A stretch of DNA of 64,000 nt from Candidatus Alistipes merdigallinarum (GTDB lineage Bacteria; Bacteroidota; Bacteroidia; Bacteroidales; Rikenellaceae). Shown in pieces: positions 44,931-54,780 of the stretch (position 1 is the first letter of the stretch; every line of letters starts with the position of its first letter). The notes under the pieces are model-generated. The model did not search any database and was not told where the DNA came from. It saw only the letters and a program-made list of their open reading frames with translations. Position numbers and translations under genes: made by a program. The DNA lies in NCBI GenBank assembly GCA_019119305.1, contig DWXH01000040.1, forward strand, positions 124,001 through 188,000. Direction: 5' to 3'.

Positions 44931-46559
44931 ATGAGCGTCAGACAAAAAAAGATTATCCGAATAACGGCAATCTGTATCGTAGCTGTACTGATCCTGCTCG
45001 CAGGGACGGAAATATGGATCACACGGAAATTGGAAACCGTCATCGAACAGACGATCCGTAAACAGGGGGGAACTCCCCGTGAAATACACATCGGCAGCGT
45101 TTCATTCAATCCGTGGAGCCGAACCGCCCGTCTAAATAAGATACAATTCCAAATCGGATTTCCCCAAAAAAAGACAGACATTAACCTAAAGATCAATCAT
45201 ATAATTATCGAAAAACTCCGACTGCACGGCAAAAACGGAGCCGAATTTACGACAATCGATCTGGATACGCCGATCTTATCTATGACCCAACACGGAACCG
45301 AAAGCCCGAAGGATTCAACCCGCAGTGTCACAAAGAAACTCATCGAACGAACTCCCAATATAGGAAATGCTCTAGCGGGATCCGTTCGTATAACGAACGG
45401 ATCGCTCCATATTTTCGAAGAAAAAAACGGCAAACAGACTCACCACGCATTTCAAAATCTATCCTTTACAACCGGACGACTCGACAACGAAACGTTCACA
45501 CGAAACTCGACAGCAGCAGTTCACGGGCTTCATCTGTCTATCCGACAGGTGCAATACCAATTCGACGAAAATGCTTTACGGCTCGAAGCCGACACCATCG
45601 TACTTGCCGGAGATTCGATCCATATCGGAGCTTTACGTCTGCTGCCGCTATATACCCAAGAGGAGTTCGCTGCATTGGCTCCGGGACATGCGGATTGGAT
45701 TCAAATCACCTCTCGGGACATCAATGGATACGGAATCGATCCATACGAATGGCTTATTCACAAAAATTTCACAGCCGACAGCCTCGACATCGGAGCTGCT
45801 CGGATCGAAAGTTACAAAAACCGCAACATCGCTCAAGAACAACGAGTCAAACCGCTGTTTTTCCAACTGCTAAGTAAAATTTCCGACCCGGTGAACATCC
45901 GTACGATCGGATTCCGAGACGTGCAGGCTATCTATTCGGAACTCGCACCCGATAAAAACACGCCGGGTGTAATCGCTTTCGACAAAATTTCAGGGTCGTT
46001 TCGGGGAGTAACCAACCGACCGAAAGATTCGGAACAAAATATCAATTTCGAAGCCAACGGACTTTTCCAACATACCGTACCGATGCGACTCTCCATTTCA
46101 TGGCCGGCCGACACGACCGAACCCCATTTTGTTGCCACCGGCGAGTTGGATTCGATGGCTCTTTCACTTATGAACAGCATCACCGAACCGATCGCCGATC
46201 TCAAAATCGACAGCGGGAGACTGCAACGGCTCACATTCCGTATCGAAGGCGATTCGACAGAGGCCGAAACGGAACTCACCATGCTGTACGACAATTTGCA
46301 AATCGAATTGATCCATCGCAAAGACGGAAAAATCCGCGAACGCAAGTTGCTTTCGACCGTTCTGGACGACTTTGTTCTCATTCCGGACAATCCCCACCTC
46401 GGACAAACCCGCATCGGTACCGGAACCGCCCTGCGCAATCCCTACCGTTCGCAATTCAACTACCTGTGGAAGTCGATAGAAACGGGGATCAAATCGACGT
46501 TGATCAACCGCCATATCAAACACGACAAGCCCTATCGTTCCCGTCACAAACATTTTTAG
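44931..46559 (+). CDS. DUF748/AsmA-like membrane-anchored protein
   Basis: A 542-residue protein with one N-terminal membrane anchor (IIRITAICIVAVLILLAGTEIWI) and a long strand-rich periplasmic region. Features such as SVSFNPWSRTARLNKIQFQI, LDTPILSMTQHG and the repeated short segments with Asp/Ser (DSIHIGALRLLP, KISGSFRGVTN) resemble the DUF748/AsmA group, which forms elongated beta grooves linked to outer-membrane lipid transport or envelope maintenance. No catalytic motif is seen. It converges on the AI-2E permease gene across a purine-rich strip. Family call is by pattern only. Confidence 0.6.
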   Translation: MSVRQKKIIRITAICIVAVLILLAGTEIWITRKLETVIEQTIRKQGGTPREIHIGSVSFNPWSRTARLNKIQFQIGFPQKKTDINLKINHIIIEKLRLHGKNGAEFTTIDLDTPILSMTQHGTESPKDSTRSVTKKLIERTPNIGNALAGSVRITNGSLHIFEEKNGKQTHHAFQNLSFTTGRLDNETFTRNSTAAVHGLHLSIRQVQYQFDENALRLEADTIVLAGDSIHIGALRLLPLYTQEEFAALAPGHADWIQITSRDINGYGIDPYEWLIHKNFTADSLDIGAARIESYKNRNIAQEQRVKPLFFQLLSKISDPVNIRTIGFRDVQAIYSELAPDKNTPGVIAFDKISGSFRGVTNRPKDSEQNINFEANGLFQHTVPMRLSISWPADTTEPHFVATGELDSMALSLMNSITEPIADLKIDSGRLQRLTFRIEGDSTEAETELTMLYDNLQIELIHRKDGKIRERKLLSTVLDDFVLIPDNPHLGQTRIGTGTALRNPYRSQFNYLWKSIETGIKSTLINRHIKHDKPYRSRHKHF

Positions 46560-46689
46560 AGACAAATAGGGGAAAAAAGAAGAGAGAGTATGTGTGTAAA
46601 AAACAACGGAGAGAGGGGAAGGAAAGGAAAGTGACGTAAAAAAGCAGAGAAAAAAGAAGCAGAAAACAAGAAAAGTATTAACGACCCTG
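46560..46689 (+). other. Polypurine strip between convergent genes
   Basis: About 125 bases in which the plus strand is overwhelmingly A and G, with few pyrimidines. No hairpin terminator is visible. It holds no gene. Confidence 0.6.
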
Positions 46690-47766
46690 TCATTGTGAAA
46701 CAGGCTTGTCGTCCTGTTCTTTACTCTCCGGGGAGAGCGTATCGGAGGGAATCAGGCCATATTCCCAATAATAGATCCGAATCAACAGCAGAAATCCCGA
46801 AAGGAGCAGCGGGCCGAAAATAATCCCCCAGAATCCGAACAACGGAATCCCGAGTATCACGCCGAAAACGACAATCAACGGATGGGTATTCGTTATCTGA
46901 CGCATCAACACGATCCGACACAGACTATCCACATTGGCAATCACCAAAAAAGCACATAGCCACATAACAATCCCCTGCCAAGGCGCCACTTCGACCCACA
47001 AGTATATCCCCATCGGCACTGTCACGACTGCCGTGCCGACCATTGGAATCAGACCGCACACCGCAGTCAGGAAAGCCCAGAAAACAAAATCGGGAACTCC
47101 CAAAAGCCAGTAAACCGCAACTGACGCTATCCCCTGACAAAGCATCACCAGCGGTATTCCGACAGCATTGCTGAAAATGATTCCCTTGACTGCCTGCTTG
47201 ATACTCGTAAGGCTTGTCCCCCGAAAAGGCAAATACATAATTACCCGACGCTCCATCTCCCGTCCCCGCTGCAACATGAAAAACAGTACGACCAACATCA
47301 GCAGCACGTTGACCGTAAAGCTATACGTCGTATCGAATAACGACGACGCCACTCGCGTCACTACGCCCCCCGAATCCTGCAACACCTTTTCGGGTACGAT
47401 TCGGAATCCGAGCAGATCATTCGCCTTTTCCAACAACAGGTTGAACATCTTTTTCACCTGTACCGTATCAACAGCCGAGACCTCCGCCGCAATCATCCGG
47501 AACGTAAAAAACCCCAAACCCGAAAGCAAAACGGTCATCGCCAGCACCAAAACCGATGCCGCAAGCCACGATCGCCAATGCCACCGTTCGGTCAGGTAGA
47601 ACATCACTCGCCGCAAAACGACATAGAGGGTCACAGCCCCCAGAAACGTCCCGATAAAGAACTTCAACCGATAAACGATCAGCAAACCGATAACCAACAG
47701 CATGCCGATAAACAACAGTTGCCGAAAAAATGCATTGTCCGCGCTGCGTATTCCTATTCTTCCCAT
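46690..47766 (-). CDS. AI-2E family transporter
   Basis: A 358-residue polytopic membrane protein. The start at 47766 ([11 protein letters not shown]) is preferred to an in-frame ATG 40 codons upstream that would give an odd Cys-rich leader. Typical family features are the N-terminal pair of helices, a long extracytoplasmic loop, then [26 protein letters not shown], and the C-terminal [35 protein letters not shown] motifs. Members have been linked to autoinducer-2 export, sodium/proton exchange or other small-molecule efflux. The substrate here is unknown. It is divergent from cysK. Confidence 0.88.
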   Translation of the reverse strand: MGRIGIRSADNAFFRQLLFIGMLLVIGLLIVYRLKFFIGTFLGAVTLYVVLRRVMFYLTERWHWRSWLAASVLVLAMTVLLSGLGFFTFRMIAAEVSAVDTVQVKKMFNLLLEKANDLLGFRIVPEKVLQDSGGVVTRVASSLFDTTYSFTVNVLLMLVVLFFMLQRGREMERRVIMYLPFRGTSLTSIKQAVKGIIFSNAVGIPLVMLCQGIASVAVYWLLGVPDFVFWAFLTAVCGLIPMVGTAVVTVPMGIYLWVEVAPWQGIVMWLCAFLVIANVDSLCRIVLMRQITNTHPLIVVFGVILGIPLFGFWGIIFGPLLLSGFLLLIRIYYWEYGLIPSDTLSPESKEQDDKPVSQ

Positions 47767-47865
47767 ACGATAATCCGATTTTATTCCGTTCTCTACTACA
47801 AACAAATATTTCACCAAACCGCTACATTCGGAACAAGATCGATGACATTGCGACCGAAAACACGT

Positions 47866-47873
47866 TATATTTG
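47866..47873 (+). promoter_or_regulatory. -7 element for cysK
   Basis: TATATTTG, an exact TAnnTTTG match, 30 bases before the cysK ATG. No clear -33 element. Confidence 0.5.
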
Positions 47874-47903
47874 CATCAAGGCCCAATAAATCACAAAATA
47901 CCT

Positions 47904-48851
47904 ATGGAAAAAATCGCAAAAAAACTGACGGATCTGATCGGCAACACCCCGTTGCTCGAACTGGAACGATACAACCGTAAACATGAACTCGAAGCCCGGC
48001 TGATCGGGAAACTCGAATACTTTAACCCAGGCGGAAGTGTAAAAGACCGTGTAGCTCTTTCGATGATCGACGATGCCGAACGGAAAGGGTTGTTGCGTCC
48101 CGGCGCGCTGATCATCGAACCGACCAGCGGAAATACCGGGGTCGGCTTAGCATTGGTCGCTGCCGTACGGGGATACACCCTGATTCTGACGATGCCCGAA
48201 ACAATGAGCCTCGAACGCAGGAATCTGCTCAAGGCACTCGGCGCAAAGATTGTCCTGACACCTGGAGCTGAAGGCATGAAGGGAGCCATAGCCAAGGCTG
48301 AAGCCCTGAAACAGGAGAATCCAGGTTCAGTTATTTTGCAGCAGTTTGAAAATCCGGCCAACCCGGCTGCACACATTGCCACCACAGGTGAAGAGATCTG
48401 GCGCGATACGGAAGGGAAGATCGACATCTTCGTGGCAGGAGTCGGAACGGGCGGAACCGTGACGGGAGTCGGGAAAGCCCTCAAAAAGCACAATCCGAAT
48501 ATCCGCATCGTCGCAGCCGAACCGGCATCTTCCGCGGTTTTGTCGGGGGGAAAAGCCGGTCCGCATAAAATTCAAGGCATCGGGGCCGGTTTCGTTCCCG
48601 CTATTTACGACGCTTCTGTTGTCGACGAGGTCATCCCCGTTGATAACGATGACGCCATACGCTGCAGCAGGGAACTGGCTTCCGCAGAGGGTCTGCTGGT
48701 CGGCATATCGGCCGGAGCCGCCATTGCCGCCGCTACACAAATCGCCAAACGGCCGGAAAACCGGGGCAAAACAATCGTCGCCCTGCTGCCCGATACCGGT
48801 GAGCGATACCTTTCGACCGAACTGTATGCTTTCGACAGCTATCCGCTCTAA
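47904..48851 (+). CDS. cysK: Cysteine synthase (O-acetylserine sulfhydrylase)
   Basis: A 315-residue PLP enzyme that makes cysteine from O-acetylserine and sulfide. The start at 47904 ([20 protein letters not shown]) follows a promoter, whereas the open frame reaching back to 47730 is not coding. The PLP lysine is Lys47 in [11 protein letters not shown]. Also seen are [30 protein letters not shown] (phosphate loop) and LVGISAGAA. It is followed by a strong hairpin. Regulation cannot be read from the sequence. Confidence 0.97.
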   Translation: MEKIAKKLTDLIGNTPLLELERYNRKHELEARLIGKLEYFNPGGSVKDRVALSMIDDAERKGLLRPGALIIEPTSGNTGVGLALVAAVRGYTLILTMPETMSLERRNLLKALGAKIVLTPGAEGMKGAIAKAEALKQENPGSVILQQFENPANPAAHIATTGEEIWRDTEGKIDIFVAGVGTGGTVTGVGKALKKHNPNIRIVAAEPASSAVLSGGKAGPHKIQGIGAGFVPAIYDASVVDEVIPVDNDDAIRCSRELASAEGLLVGISAGAAIAAATQIAKRPENRGKTIVALLPDTGERYLSTELYAFDSYPL

Positions 48852-48883
48852 ATAACCTTAACGACACGACTATCTTAACATAC

Positions 48884-48935
48884 GACGACCGGACGGCAAG
48901 CCCGAAAATTTCGAGATTTGCGCCGTCCGGCCGTC
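48884..48935. terminator. Hairpin between cysK and the L,D-transpeptidase
   Basis: GACGACCGGACGGC (48884-48897) pairs with GCCGTCCGGCCGTC (48922-48935) with one A-C mismatch. It lies between convergent genes and probably stops both. Confidence 0.8.
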
Positions 48936-49014
48936 ATGTATTTTCGTCGTATATTTTTCCTTAGAAATAAGGTGTTAGCAGATTATTTCCGCTTTACCGT
49001 CCCCCCTCAATCGG

Positions 49015-50529
49015 TCACTGCGTCCGGATCAGCATATAGGGAGATTTTTCGGGATCGAGCCACTGCAACACCTCGACAACATCCTCCTCGGGAACCGTAA
49101 TACACCCCGCACTTCCCTTGTCATATCCGCTCTCGACGTGGAAAAATATGGCGCTTCCCTTATATTTCTCTACCGGACGCATGTTGTACTCAACCACAGC
49201 GGCATATTTGTAGGCATCGTCGTCGCGCCGCAGGTACTCGAAATTGTCGGTTTTGGGCTTCTCGGTCGTCATCTGATTGTAAAGCGGGTCTTCAGAATCA
49301 CTGATCCAATAGTGTTCGGGAGTCACCACTACATAGGGCCACCGCAACTCAATGTCCGCCTCGTAGCCGAAAGCGAATCCCATCGGATAGGCTCCGGATG
49401 GTGTCCGCAGATCCCCTTCGCGCTTCTCTCCGAAAGGAGCGATCCCGGCCCGTCCGACATTCGAGTGGATCACCGGAGCCGCCTCGAACCACCGTCCGTT
49501 TTCATCCTTTTCGTAACGGCGGAACTGGCACAAGACCCGATCAGGACGGTCGTTATAGACCAATATCAGCTGCCGGCAACTATCCGGCAACCGGATCTGT
49601 TCGTCTTGGAAACTCTCAATAAACACATCCGTATCGTTCGTTTTGCGGTACTCCTCAATATAACCTCCGATCCACGCGATCCGTTCCTCGATCGGCGTCC
49701 GCAACTCCGAAGGAGCCCCTTTGACCGCCTGCCGATAGCACTCCTCCGCACTGCGCATTGCCATCGTATCGCCGTTCCACAGGCAACCCAGGCGTTCATA
49801 TATCGTTCCCAACATCAGATTCCCCCATGCTCGTCGGGTAGCACTCCCCTCTTCCAGATAGCGATCGATCTCTTCCATACGTTCCTCGGCCAACTCACGA
49901 AGCCTAATCGTCCGTAAATGGGAATAGTTTGTCCCGACCGTCTCGTTCCACTGACGGGGTTCTTCACACATATATACCCCAACCAGCGGATCAGTGGTCT
50001 CCGCCAACGTCAAACCGACCGTCCAATAAATCGGAATCATCGTCTCCTGCAACGAATCGCCCACAATCGTACAGCCTCCTCTGTCGAGCGTATCGGTCCG
50101 ATCCACCACGCAATAGCGAATACGCAACGAGTCGGACTGCGAAGCCGTCAGCCGGACATCCAAAAAATCACCTCCGATCCAACGGCGCAAACCCCGCTCC
50201 ATCCTGGCTAAACGACCGTACCGCAACGTATATCCGACTTTGGCAGTCCAACGGTGCAAAGCCTCTTCCTGGCCGGCACTCTGGATCGTATAACCCATCG
50301 CGTTTGCATCGACCATGGCGTAAATCAACTCTTTCGAGAGTCCGATCTCCTCCGCAAAGGATTTTTCGGTCAATATCGAAGATGTAATATCTTCCGTTTC
50401 GACACGGATATAAGCCACCTGATCGGGATAAAAAGCCCGTACGGCAACAACCCCCGCCAGTACAACGATCAGCAGCAAAATCCAACCGCCAAGCCGTAAA
50501 AGCCATCGTCCCATACCCCGTTTTTCCAT
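49015..50529 (-). CDS. L,D-transpeptidase-family protein (YkuD-like)
   Basis: A 504-residue protein with an N-terminal membrane anchor (LLRLGGWILLLIVVLAGVVAVRAF) and a large middle region of unknown fold. The C-terminal catalytic domain has GDLRTPSGAYPMGF and a signature HxxxxxxxxSxGC: His464, Ser473, Gly475 and Cys476 (FFHVESGYDKGSAGC). The enzyme would form 3-3 peptidoglycan crosslinks or attach proteins to peptidoglycan through the Cys. It follows the glutamate/dicarboxylate symporter gene by 42 bases on the same strand. The substrate is not known, and the middle region does not match a named domain by eye. Confidence 0.82.
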   Translation of the reverse strand: MEKRGMGRWLLRLGGWILLLIVVLAGVVAVRAFYPDQVAYIRVETEDITSSILTEKSFAEEIGLSKELIYAMVDANAMGYTIQSAGQEEALHRWTAKVGYTLRYGRLARMERGLRRWIGGDFLDVRLTASQSDSLRIRYCVVDRTDTLDRGGCTIVGDSLQETMIPIYWTVGLTLAETTDPLVGVYMCEEPRQWNETVGTNYSHLRTIRLRELAEERMEEIDRYLEEGSATRRAWGNLMLGTIYERLGCLWNGDTMAMRSAEECYRQAVKGAPSELRTPIEERIAWIGGYIEEYRKTNDTDVFIESFQDEQIRLPDSCRQLILVYNDRPDRVLCQFRRYEKDENGRWFEAAPVIHSNVGRAGIAPFGEKREGDLRTPSGAYPMGFAFGYEADIELRWPYVVVTPEHYWISDSEDPLYNQMTTEKPKTDNFEYLRRDDDAYKYAAVVEYNMRPVEKYKGSAIFFHVESGYDKGSAGCITVPEEDVVEVLQWLDPEKSPYMLIRTQ

Positions 50530-50571
50530 AAAAAAAGCTTTTTGAGGTTTATATTTTCAGCATATGTCGTT

Positions 50572-51882
50572 TCAACAAGAAACGGGTGTTTCCGTTTCGG
50601 TCTCTGCATCTGCCTCTTCAACCGGATCCTCCTTTTCGTTCCGGCTCACGACACAGGCCGCCATCGCATCCCCCGATACGTTCACCGCCGTAATCAACAT
50701 ATCCAACGGACGATCCATCGCAATGATCATCGCAATACCTTCGGCCGGAATCCCTACCGCCACCAATACCAGCATCAGAATCGCCATCCCTCCGCTCGGA
50801 ATACCGGGTGTCCCGATAGAAGAAACCGTAGTCAGCACCACGATCGAGAGCATTTGGGCCAACGACAAATCGACCCCCATCACCTGCGCCACAAAAACCG
50901 TAGCTATGGCGTGATAACAGCTTGTCCCATTCATGTTGATCGTAATACCGGTAGGAAGCACGAAAGAGATCACGTTGCGGGGCAGGCCGAGTTTACGCAT
51001 CTGCTCGACATTCAGCGGCAGACAGGCCGCACTGGAACACGACGTAAAAGCCAGCAGCTGCACGGGAAATACTGCCCGCATATAGGACTTCAGCGGAACG
51101 CGGCTGAGAAAGCGGACGATCAACGGATAACATACGAACAAAATAAAACACAACCCGATCACGACGGTCAAAGCGTAGTACCCCAAAGCCAGCAACAGAT
51201 CGACGTCTCCGGCAAAACTGACCATCAGGTCGGCCATCAGGGCCATCACCCCCAATGGAGCGATTTTCATTACGTAACCGATGATCTTCAATATAATCGC
51301 ATTCAACGACTCGACGATCTTTTTGACCGGAGCCGACCGCTCCCGGCCTACCGCCACCATCGCTACGGCAAACACGATCGACAACAGGATCAACTGCAAC
51401 ATGGCCGAGTTATCACCTGCAGCCTGAACGACATTCTCAGGGACCAAATCTTCGATGAAGTGGAGCGGTCCCTGTTCCTGAACCACCTGTGCCGCCTCCT
51501 GTTTCTCGGCGACGGACTGTTCGTAATGGATTCTGAACTCTTCGGCCTTCTCTCGTGGGAACACGAAACCCGGACGGATTACGTTTACGGCTATCAACCC
51601 GATAAATATAGCGAATACAGTCGTTATCAGATAGATGAACAGCGTTTTGAGTCCCAATCGCGAAAGGTGCTTCATATCGCTCATGTTGGTAATCCCGCTG
51701 ATAAGCGACACCACGACCAACGGTACCGCAACCAACCGCAACATACGGATAAACACCGTACCCCAAGGTTTCACCCAATCCGTAACCACCTGTTCGGTCC
51801 CGGTGGACACGGCAATAAAGCCGATCAGTATTCCGATCGCCATCCCGATCAGAATCGTAACATACAACGGTAGTTTTTTCAT
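50572..51882 (-). CDS. Dicarboxylate/amino acid:cation symporter (GltP/DctA family)
   Basis: A 436-residue membrane transporter of the DAACS family with eight helices and two re-entrant hairpins. Family marks are RMLRLVAVPLVVVSLISGI, the serine-rich hairpin FTSCSSAACLPLN, and FVLPTGITINMNGTSCY near the C-terminus with the NMNG motif. It probably carries glutamate, aspartate or C4-dicarboxylates with H+ or Na+. The C-terminal tail is acidic (EEADAETETETP). A minus-strand -7 element (51987-51980, TAAATTTG) lies 97 bases upstream. Confidence 0.92.
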   Translation of the reverse strand: MKKLPLYVTILIGMAIGILIGFIAVSTGTEQVVTDWVKPWGTVFIRMLRLVAVPLVVVSLISGITNMSDMKHLSRLGLKTLFIYLITTVFAIFIGLIAVNVIRPGFVFPREKAEEFRIHYEQSVAEKQEAAQVVQEQGPLHFIEDLVPENVVQAAGDNSAMLQLILLSIVFAVAMVAVGRERSAPVKKIVESLNAIILKIIGYVMKIAPLGVMALMADLMVSFAGDVDLLLALGYYALTVVIGLCFILFVCYPLIVRFLSRVPLKSYMRAVFPVQLLAFTSCSSAACLPLNVEQMRKLGLPRNVISFVLPTGITINMNGTSCYHAIATVFVAQVMGVDLSLAQMLSIVVLTTVSSIGTPGIPSGGMAILMLVLVAVGIPAEGIAMIIAMDRPLDMLITAVNVSGDAMAACVVSRNEKEDPVEEADAETETETPVSC

Positions 51883-51979
51883 CTGTATCCGGCGTATTTC
51901 ACTCGCTACTAAGACTTCGCTTCCGCTTTATACGCCACTCTTTTTTTTAACAAAATCCTCTTTGCTGTTTTTTGTGCCC

Positions 51980-51987
51980 CAAATTTA
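51980..51987 (-). promoter_or_regulatory. -7 element for the symporter gene
   Basis: Minus strand TAAATTTG, an exact match, 97 bases before the ATG at 51882. No clear -33. Confidence 0.4.
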
Positions 51988-52042
51988 TAAATTATCAAGA
52001 AATTCGGAGAACCTCTCCGTGAAAAAACGAATTGTCCTTCGA

Positions 52043-53212
52043 TCAGAACGACGCCTCCGTTCTCAAATTCGCTCCGCCATCCGCCTTATAATAGGAATTG
52101 TCGGCTCCTACGTTCGACCGGACAATATGGTAAAACAACGATCCATGTATCATATTGCCCGGATCGACGACAAAGTTCCGATAGTTGAAATCGGTCGGGA
52201 CCTGCCCTGTATTGACCTCGATCCCCACCTGTTCGATCTTGACGAACGATGCGCCGGGTACATGTCCGGCAAAAGGCACTTCGAGCGAAGTCAGGATATT
52301 CGAACAGTTCTGTGCATGGATCCGCCCGAACCAACTGGAGTGATCCATTCGCGAGAAGACGAACGCATCTTCGCAATTCCACGCCGAGAGGTTGTTGCCG
52401 TTCGTATGTTCGGAAAAAACGAATCCATACCGGAAAGCGCTTTTGACATACAGGTTCCGAAACTCCTGTTCAGGGTTACACCACAGGCGGGGTCCGATAA
52501 ACCCAGCCGAGTAATGCCCTTCGGCAGACGGTGCTTTCAATGCAACACTTCGCGTCGACGAGAAGATCAGAACATTATCCGTATACATGGTCGCTGCATA
52601 GGCCATATTCATCCCCGACAGGCGAGGATAGCCCCCCGGTTCGGATTTCGCCTGAAAGGCAATATCCTGCAGACGAATGACCGCCTGATTAAGACCGTAA
52701 CCGTTCGCTCCGGCACCGACGGCAAAGATCGCTACCGGGCATTCGGAAGGATCGGTCTGAATTTCGCCCAACGTATCGGAAAAGAGAATCGTCCCCTCGT
52801 CCCACACCTCTGAAGTATCCTCCACCGTATGATTGGCATAAGAACATGGGGTCACTGCACAACCTTCTCCCTGTATACGGATCATTCCGTAATCGCGCTT
52901 GCCGGGGGTAATCGATTTGGGTTTCAAGATCAGATGTGCCCTGACATTGTATGCCTCCTGGAGTGCAACCAAACGATAACGGCCTTTCGGGAAATAGACC
53001 GTTCCCCCTCCCCGATCCATCACCGAATCGAGCAAAGCCTGAATCGCCGGGCCATCATCCGTCACGCCATCGCCCTTAACTCCATAGTCTTTTACGTTAT
53101 ATACCGGAATAATCCCGTCGGGAGCAGTTTCGTTTTGCACTCCGCCTCCACAAGAGACAAAGCACAAAGACCACACGGCCATACAACAAATAAAAAAAAT
53201 CTTTCGTATCAT
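52043..53212 (-). CDS. Pectate-lyase-3-like / GH28-like beta-helix lipoprotein
   Basis: A 389-residue secreted lipoprotein (MIRKIFFICCMAVWSLCFVSC, lipobox). The N-terminal VYNVKDYGVKGDGVTDDGPAIQALLDSV and GGGTVYFPKGRYRL match the pectate lyase superfamily (PF12708) start. The remainder has regularly spaced beta-helix rungs (NVLIFSSTRSVALKA, FRNLYVKSAFRYGFV, FGRIHAQNCSNILTS). No clear catalytic Asp pair of GH28 was identified, so it may be a lyase, hydrolase or binding protein. The start at 53212 is chosen over an upstream ATG (53230) by the signal sequence. Confidence 0.75.
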   Translation of the reverse strand: MIRKIFFICCMAVWSLCFVSCGGGVQNETAPDGIIPVYNVKDYGVKGDGVTDDGPAIQALLDSVMDRGGGTVYFPKGRYRLVALQEAYNVRAHLILKPKSITPGKRDYGMIRIQGEGCAVTPCSYANHTVEDTSEVWDEGTILFSDTLGEIQTDPSECPVAIFAVGAGANGYGLNQAVIRLQDIAFQAKSEPGGYPRLSGMNMAYAATMYTDNVLIFSSTRSVALKAPSAEGHYSAGFIGPRLWCNPEQEFRNLYVKSAFRYGFVFSEHTNGNNLSAWNCEDAFVFSRMDHSSWFGRIHAQNCSNILTSLEVPFAGHVPGASFVKIEQVGIEVNTGQVPTDFNYRNFVVDPGNMIHGSLFYHIVRSNVGADNSYYKADGGANLRTEASF

Positions 53213-53241
53213 AATTTCCAAATTACACATGCCAGATTAAA

Positions 53242-53274
53242 CAAATATAGGGCTTTTCTCCGTAATTTCCCAAC
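53242..53274 (-). promoter_or_regulatory. Promoter of the pectate-lyase-like gene
   Basis: Minus strand GTTG (53274-53271), a 21-base spacer and TATATTTG (53249-53242), 29 bases before the start at 53212. Confidence 0.5.
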
Positions 53275-53320
53275 CCGATCCCTCCTCGAAAATTTAAAAA
53301 CATACCCAAAAAACAACACT

Positions 53321-53353
53321 TTTCCGGCAAATTAAAACTAAATTTGCCGGAAA
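53321..53353. repeat. Perfect inverted repeat at the PAP2 promoter
   Basis: TTTCCGGCAAATT (53321-53333) and AATTTGCCGGAAA (53341-53353) are perfect 13-base arms around a seven-base centre. The right arm contains a -7 element TAAATTTG (53339-53346) of the PAP2 gene. It could be an operator or a hairpin in the leader. Confidence 0.75.
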
Positions 53354-53371
53354 TTTATTCAGAAACGCTTC

Positions 53372-54652
53372 ATGCAACTGAGAAGCCCTTTTCGCAAGCT
53401 ATCTGTTCTGCTCGTCATCTGTATGGGGATCATTATCGGCCCGCAACGGGGTACAGCCCAAAGCATCCGTGCCGTCACCCCCTGCGACTCGCTCGGAATC
53501 AACCGCACCGGATTCGGCCGCTTCATGAACCACGTTTCATCGACCCGGGCCTATGAAATGACCCATATCGCCATCCCATTGATTGCGTCGGGACTTATCA
53601 TCCAACACAACGACTACCCCTTCCGCAGTCTGCGCAACACATATTTTCCCTCATTTCGCCATCGATACGACGACTACCTGCAATACGCTCCGGCAGGGCT
53701 GCTGCTCGGTCTGAAAATCGGAGGTGTCGAGGGTCGCAGTTCATGGGGACGGATGCTGGTTTCAGATGCCTTTGCGGCTGTATTGCTCACAGCCTCGACC
53801 CGAATAATGAAATCGGCCTGTCAGGTTATGCGCCCCGACAACACCGACCGGCACTCTTTCCCATCGGGACATGCAGCGACTGCCTTCCTTACCGCAACGC
53901 TGCTGCACAAAGAGTATGGACGGACACGCAGCCCATGGTACAGTGTCGGCGGGTATGTAACCGCTACGGCAACCGGGCTCTCCCGAATAATCAACAACAA
54001 ACACTGGTTGAGCGATGTACTCACCGGTGCAGGCATCGGAATCCTCTGCGGCGAGCTCGGGTACTATTTCACCGACCTGATATTTAAAGACCGAGGTTTG
54101 CTCCGCGACGAACTCCCGGAACCGAAATATGATCTCACACACCGGCCCTCGTTCTTGGGACTCTACCTGGGATATAACCTGTTTCTGAACGGAACCGAAC
54201 GGATCGACGGATCGGAAATCACCTTTCCGACTGGAGGGAATGCGGGAATCGAAGGGGCATGGTTCCTCAACAACCATTTCGGATTCGGAGGACGACTGAC
54301 CGCCATGAATCTGGACCCGATCGTCGACGGCGTAACCAACCCCGATCAAATCGGAGGGATATCATGTTATTTGGGCGCCTACTATTCACTCCCTTTAACC
54401 TGCAAATGGCATGTAGGGACCAAACTGCTCGCCGGATACAACCATACCTCTGCGATCCGCATCCACGACCGCACCCTCGGGAATCGAAACGTTTTCGGAA
54501 TGGGAACCGGAGTTTCGCTCACCTTCATCGCCCATCACAACTTCGGCATGCGGATTTTTTCCGATTACAACATCACTCCCTCGCTAATCGTTCCCCACGG
54601 AAACATTTCACACCTTCTCACCTTAGGCGGCGGGGTAAACCTGCAATTTTAG
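53372..54652 (+). CDS. PAP2-family phosphatase with C-terminal beta-barrel-like domain
   Basis: A 426-residue exported/membrane protein (signal-like N-terminus to ALA-type QRGTAQ). The PAP2 catalytic motifs are intact: Lys147 to Arg154-Pro155 (KSACQVMRP), Ser165-Gly166-His167 (FPSGHAA), and Arg205 with His211 (SRIINNKHWLSDVLTGA). About residues 260-426 are a run of amphipathic strands (FLGLYLGYNLFLNG, ITFPTGGNAGIEGAWFL, VGTKLLAGYNH, GVSLTFIAHHNFG) ending in phenylalanine (NLQF), which looks like an outer-membrane beta-barrel. This suggests an enzyme placed at the outer membrane, such as a lipid A or undecaprenyl pyrophosphate phosphatase. The barrel reading is inferred from the strand pattern. 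Confidence 0.8.
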   Translation: MQLRSPFRKLSVLLVICMGIIIGPQRGTAQSIRAVTPCDSLGINRTGFGRFMNHVSSTRAYEMTHIAIPLIASGLIIQHNDYPFRSLRNTYFPSFRHRYDDYLQYAPAGLLLGLKIGGVEGRSSWGRMLVSDAFAAVLLTASTRIMKSACQVMRPDNTDRHSFPSGHAATAFLTATLLHKEYGRTRSPWYSVGGYVTATATGLSRIINNKHWLSDVLTGAGIGILCGELGYYFTDLIFKDRGLLRDELPEPKYDLTHRPSFLGLYLGYNLFLNGTERIDGSEITFPTGGNAGIEGAWFLNNHFGFGGRLTAMNLDPIVDGVTNPDQIGGISCYLGAYYSLPLTCKWHVGTKLLAGYNHTSAIRIHDRTLGNRNVFGMGTGVSLTFIAHHNFGMRIFSDYNITPSLIVPHGNISHLLTLGGGVNLQF

Positions 54653-54736
54653 AACGGCAAAAGAAATTAGCGTATAAATCGCCCTTTTCTCGAAACAATC
54701 GGACGATGAATCACGTTCGATTTCCTCATAATTTGT

Positions 54737-54744
54737 TACCTTTG
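54737..54744 (+). promoter_or_regulatory. -7 element for the GH3 gene
   Basis: TACCTTTG, an exact match, 36 bases before the ATG. A TTCG lies 17 bases upstream, shorter than usual spacing. Confidence 0.45.
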
Positions 54745-54780
54745 CAGACAAATTAACCCAAGTATTATAAAATCGAGAAA

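Noticed and set aside
47730..47903. Upstream extension of cysK from an earlier in-frame start
   Set aside because: It precedes the -7 element at 47866 and adds a segment not found in cysteine synthases.
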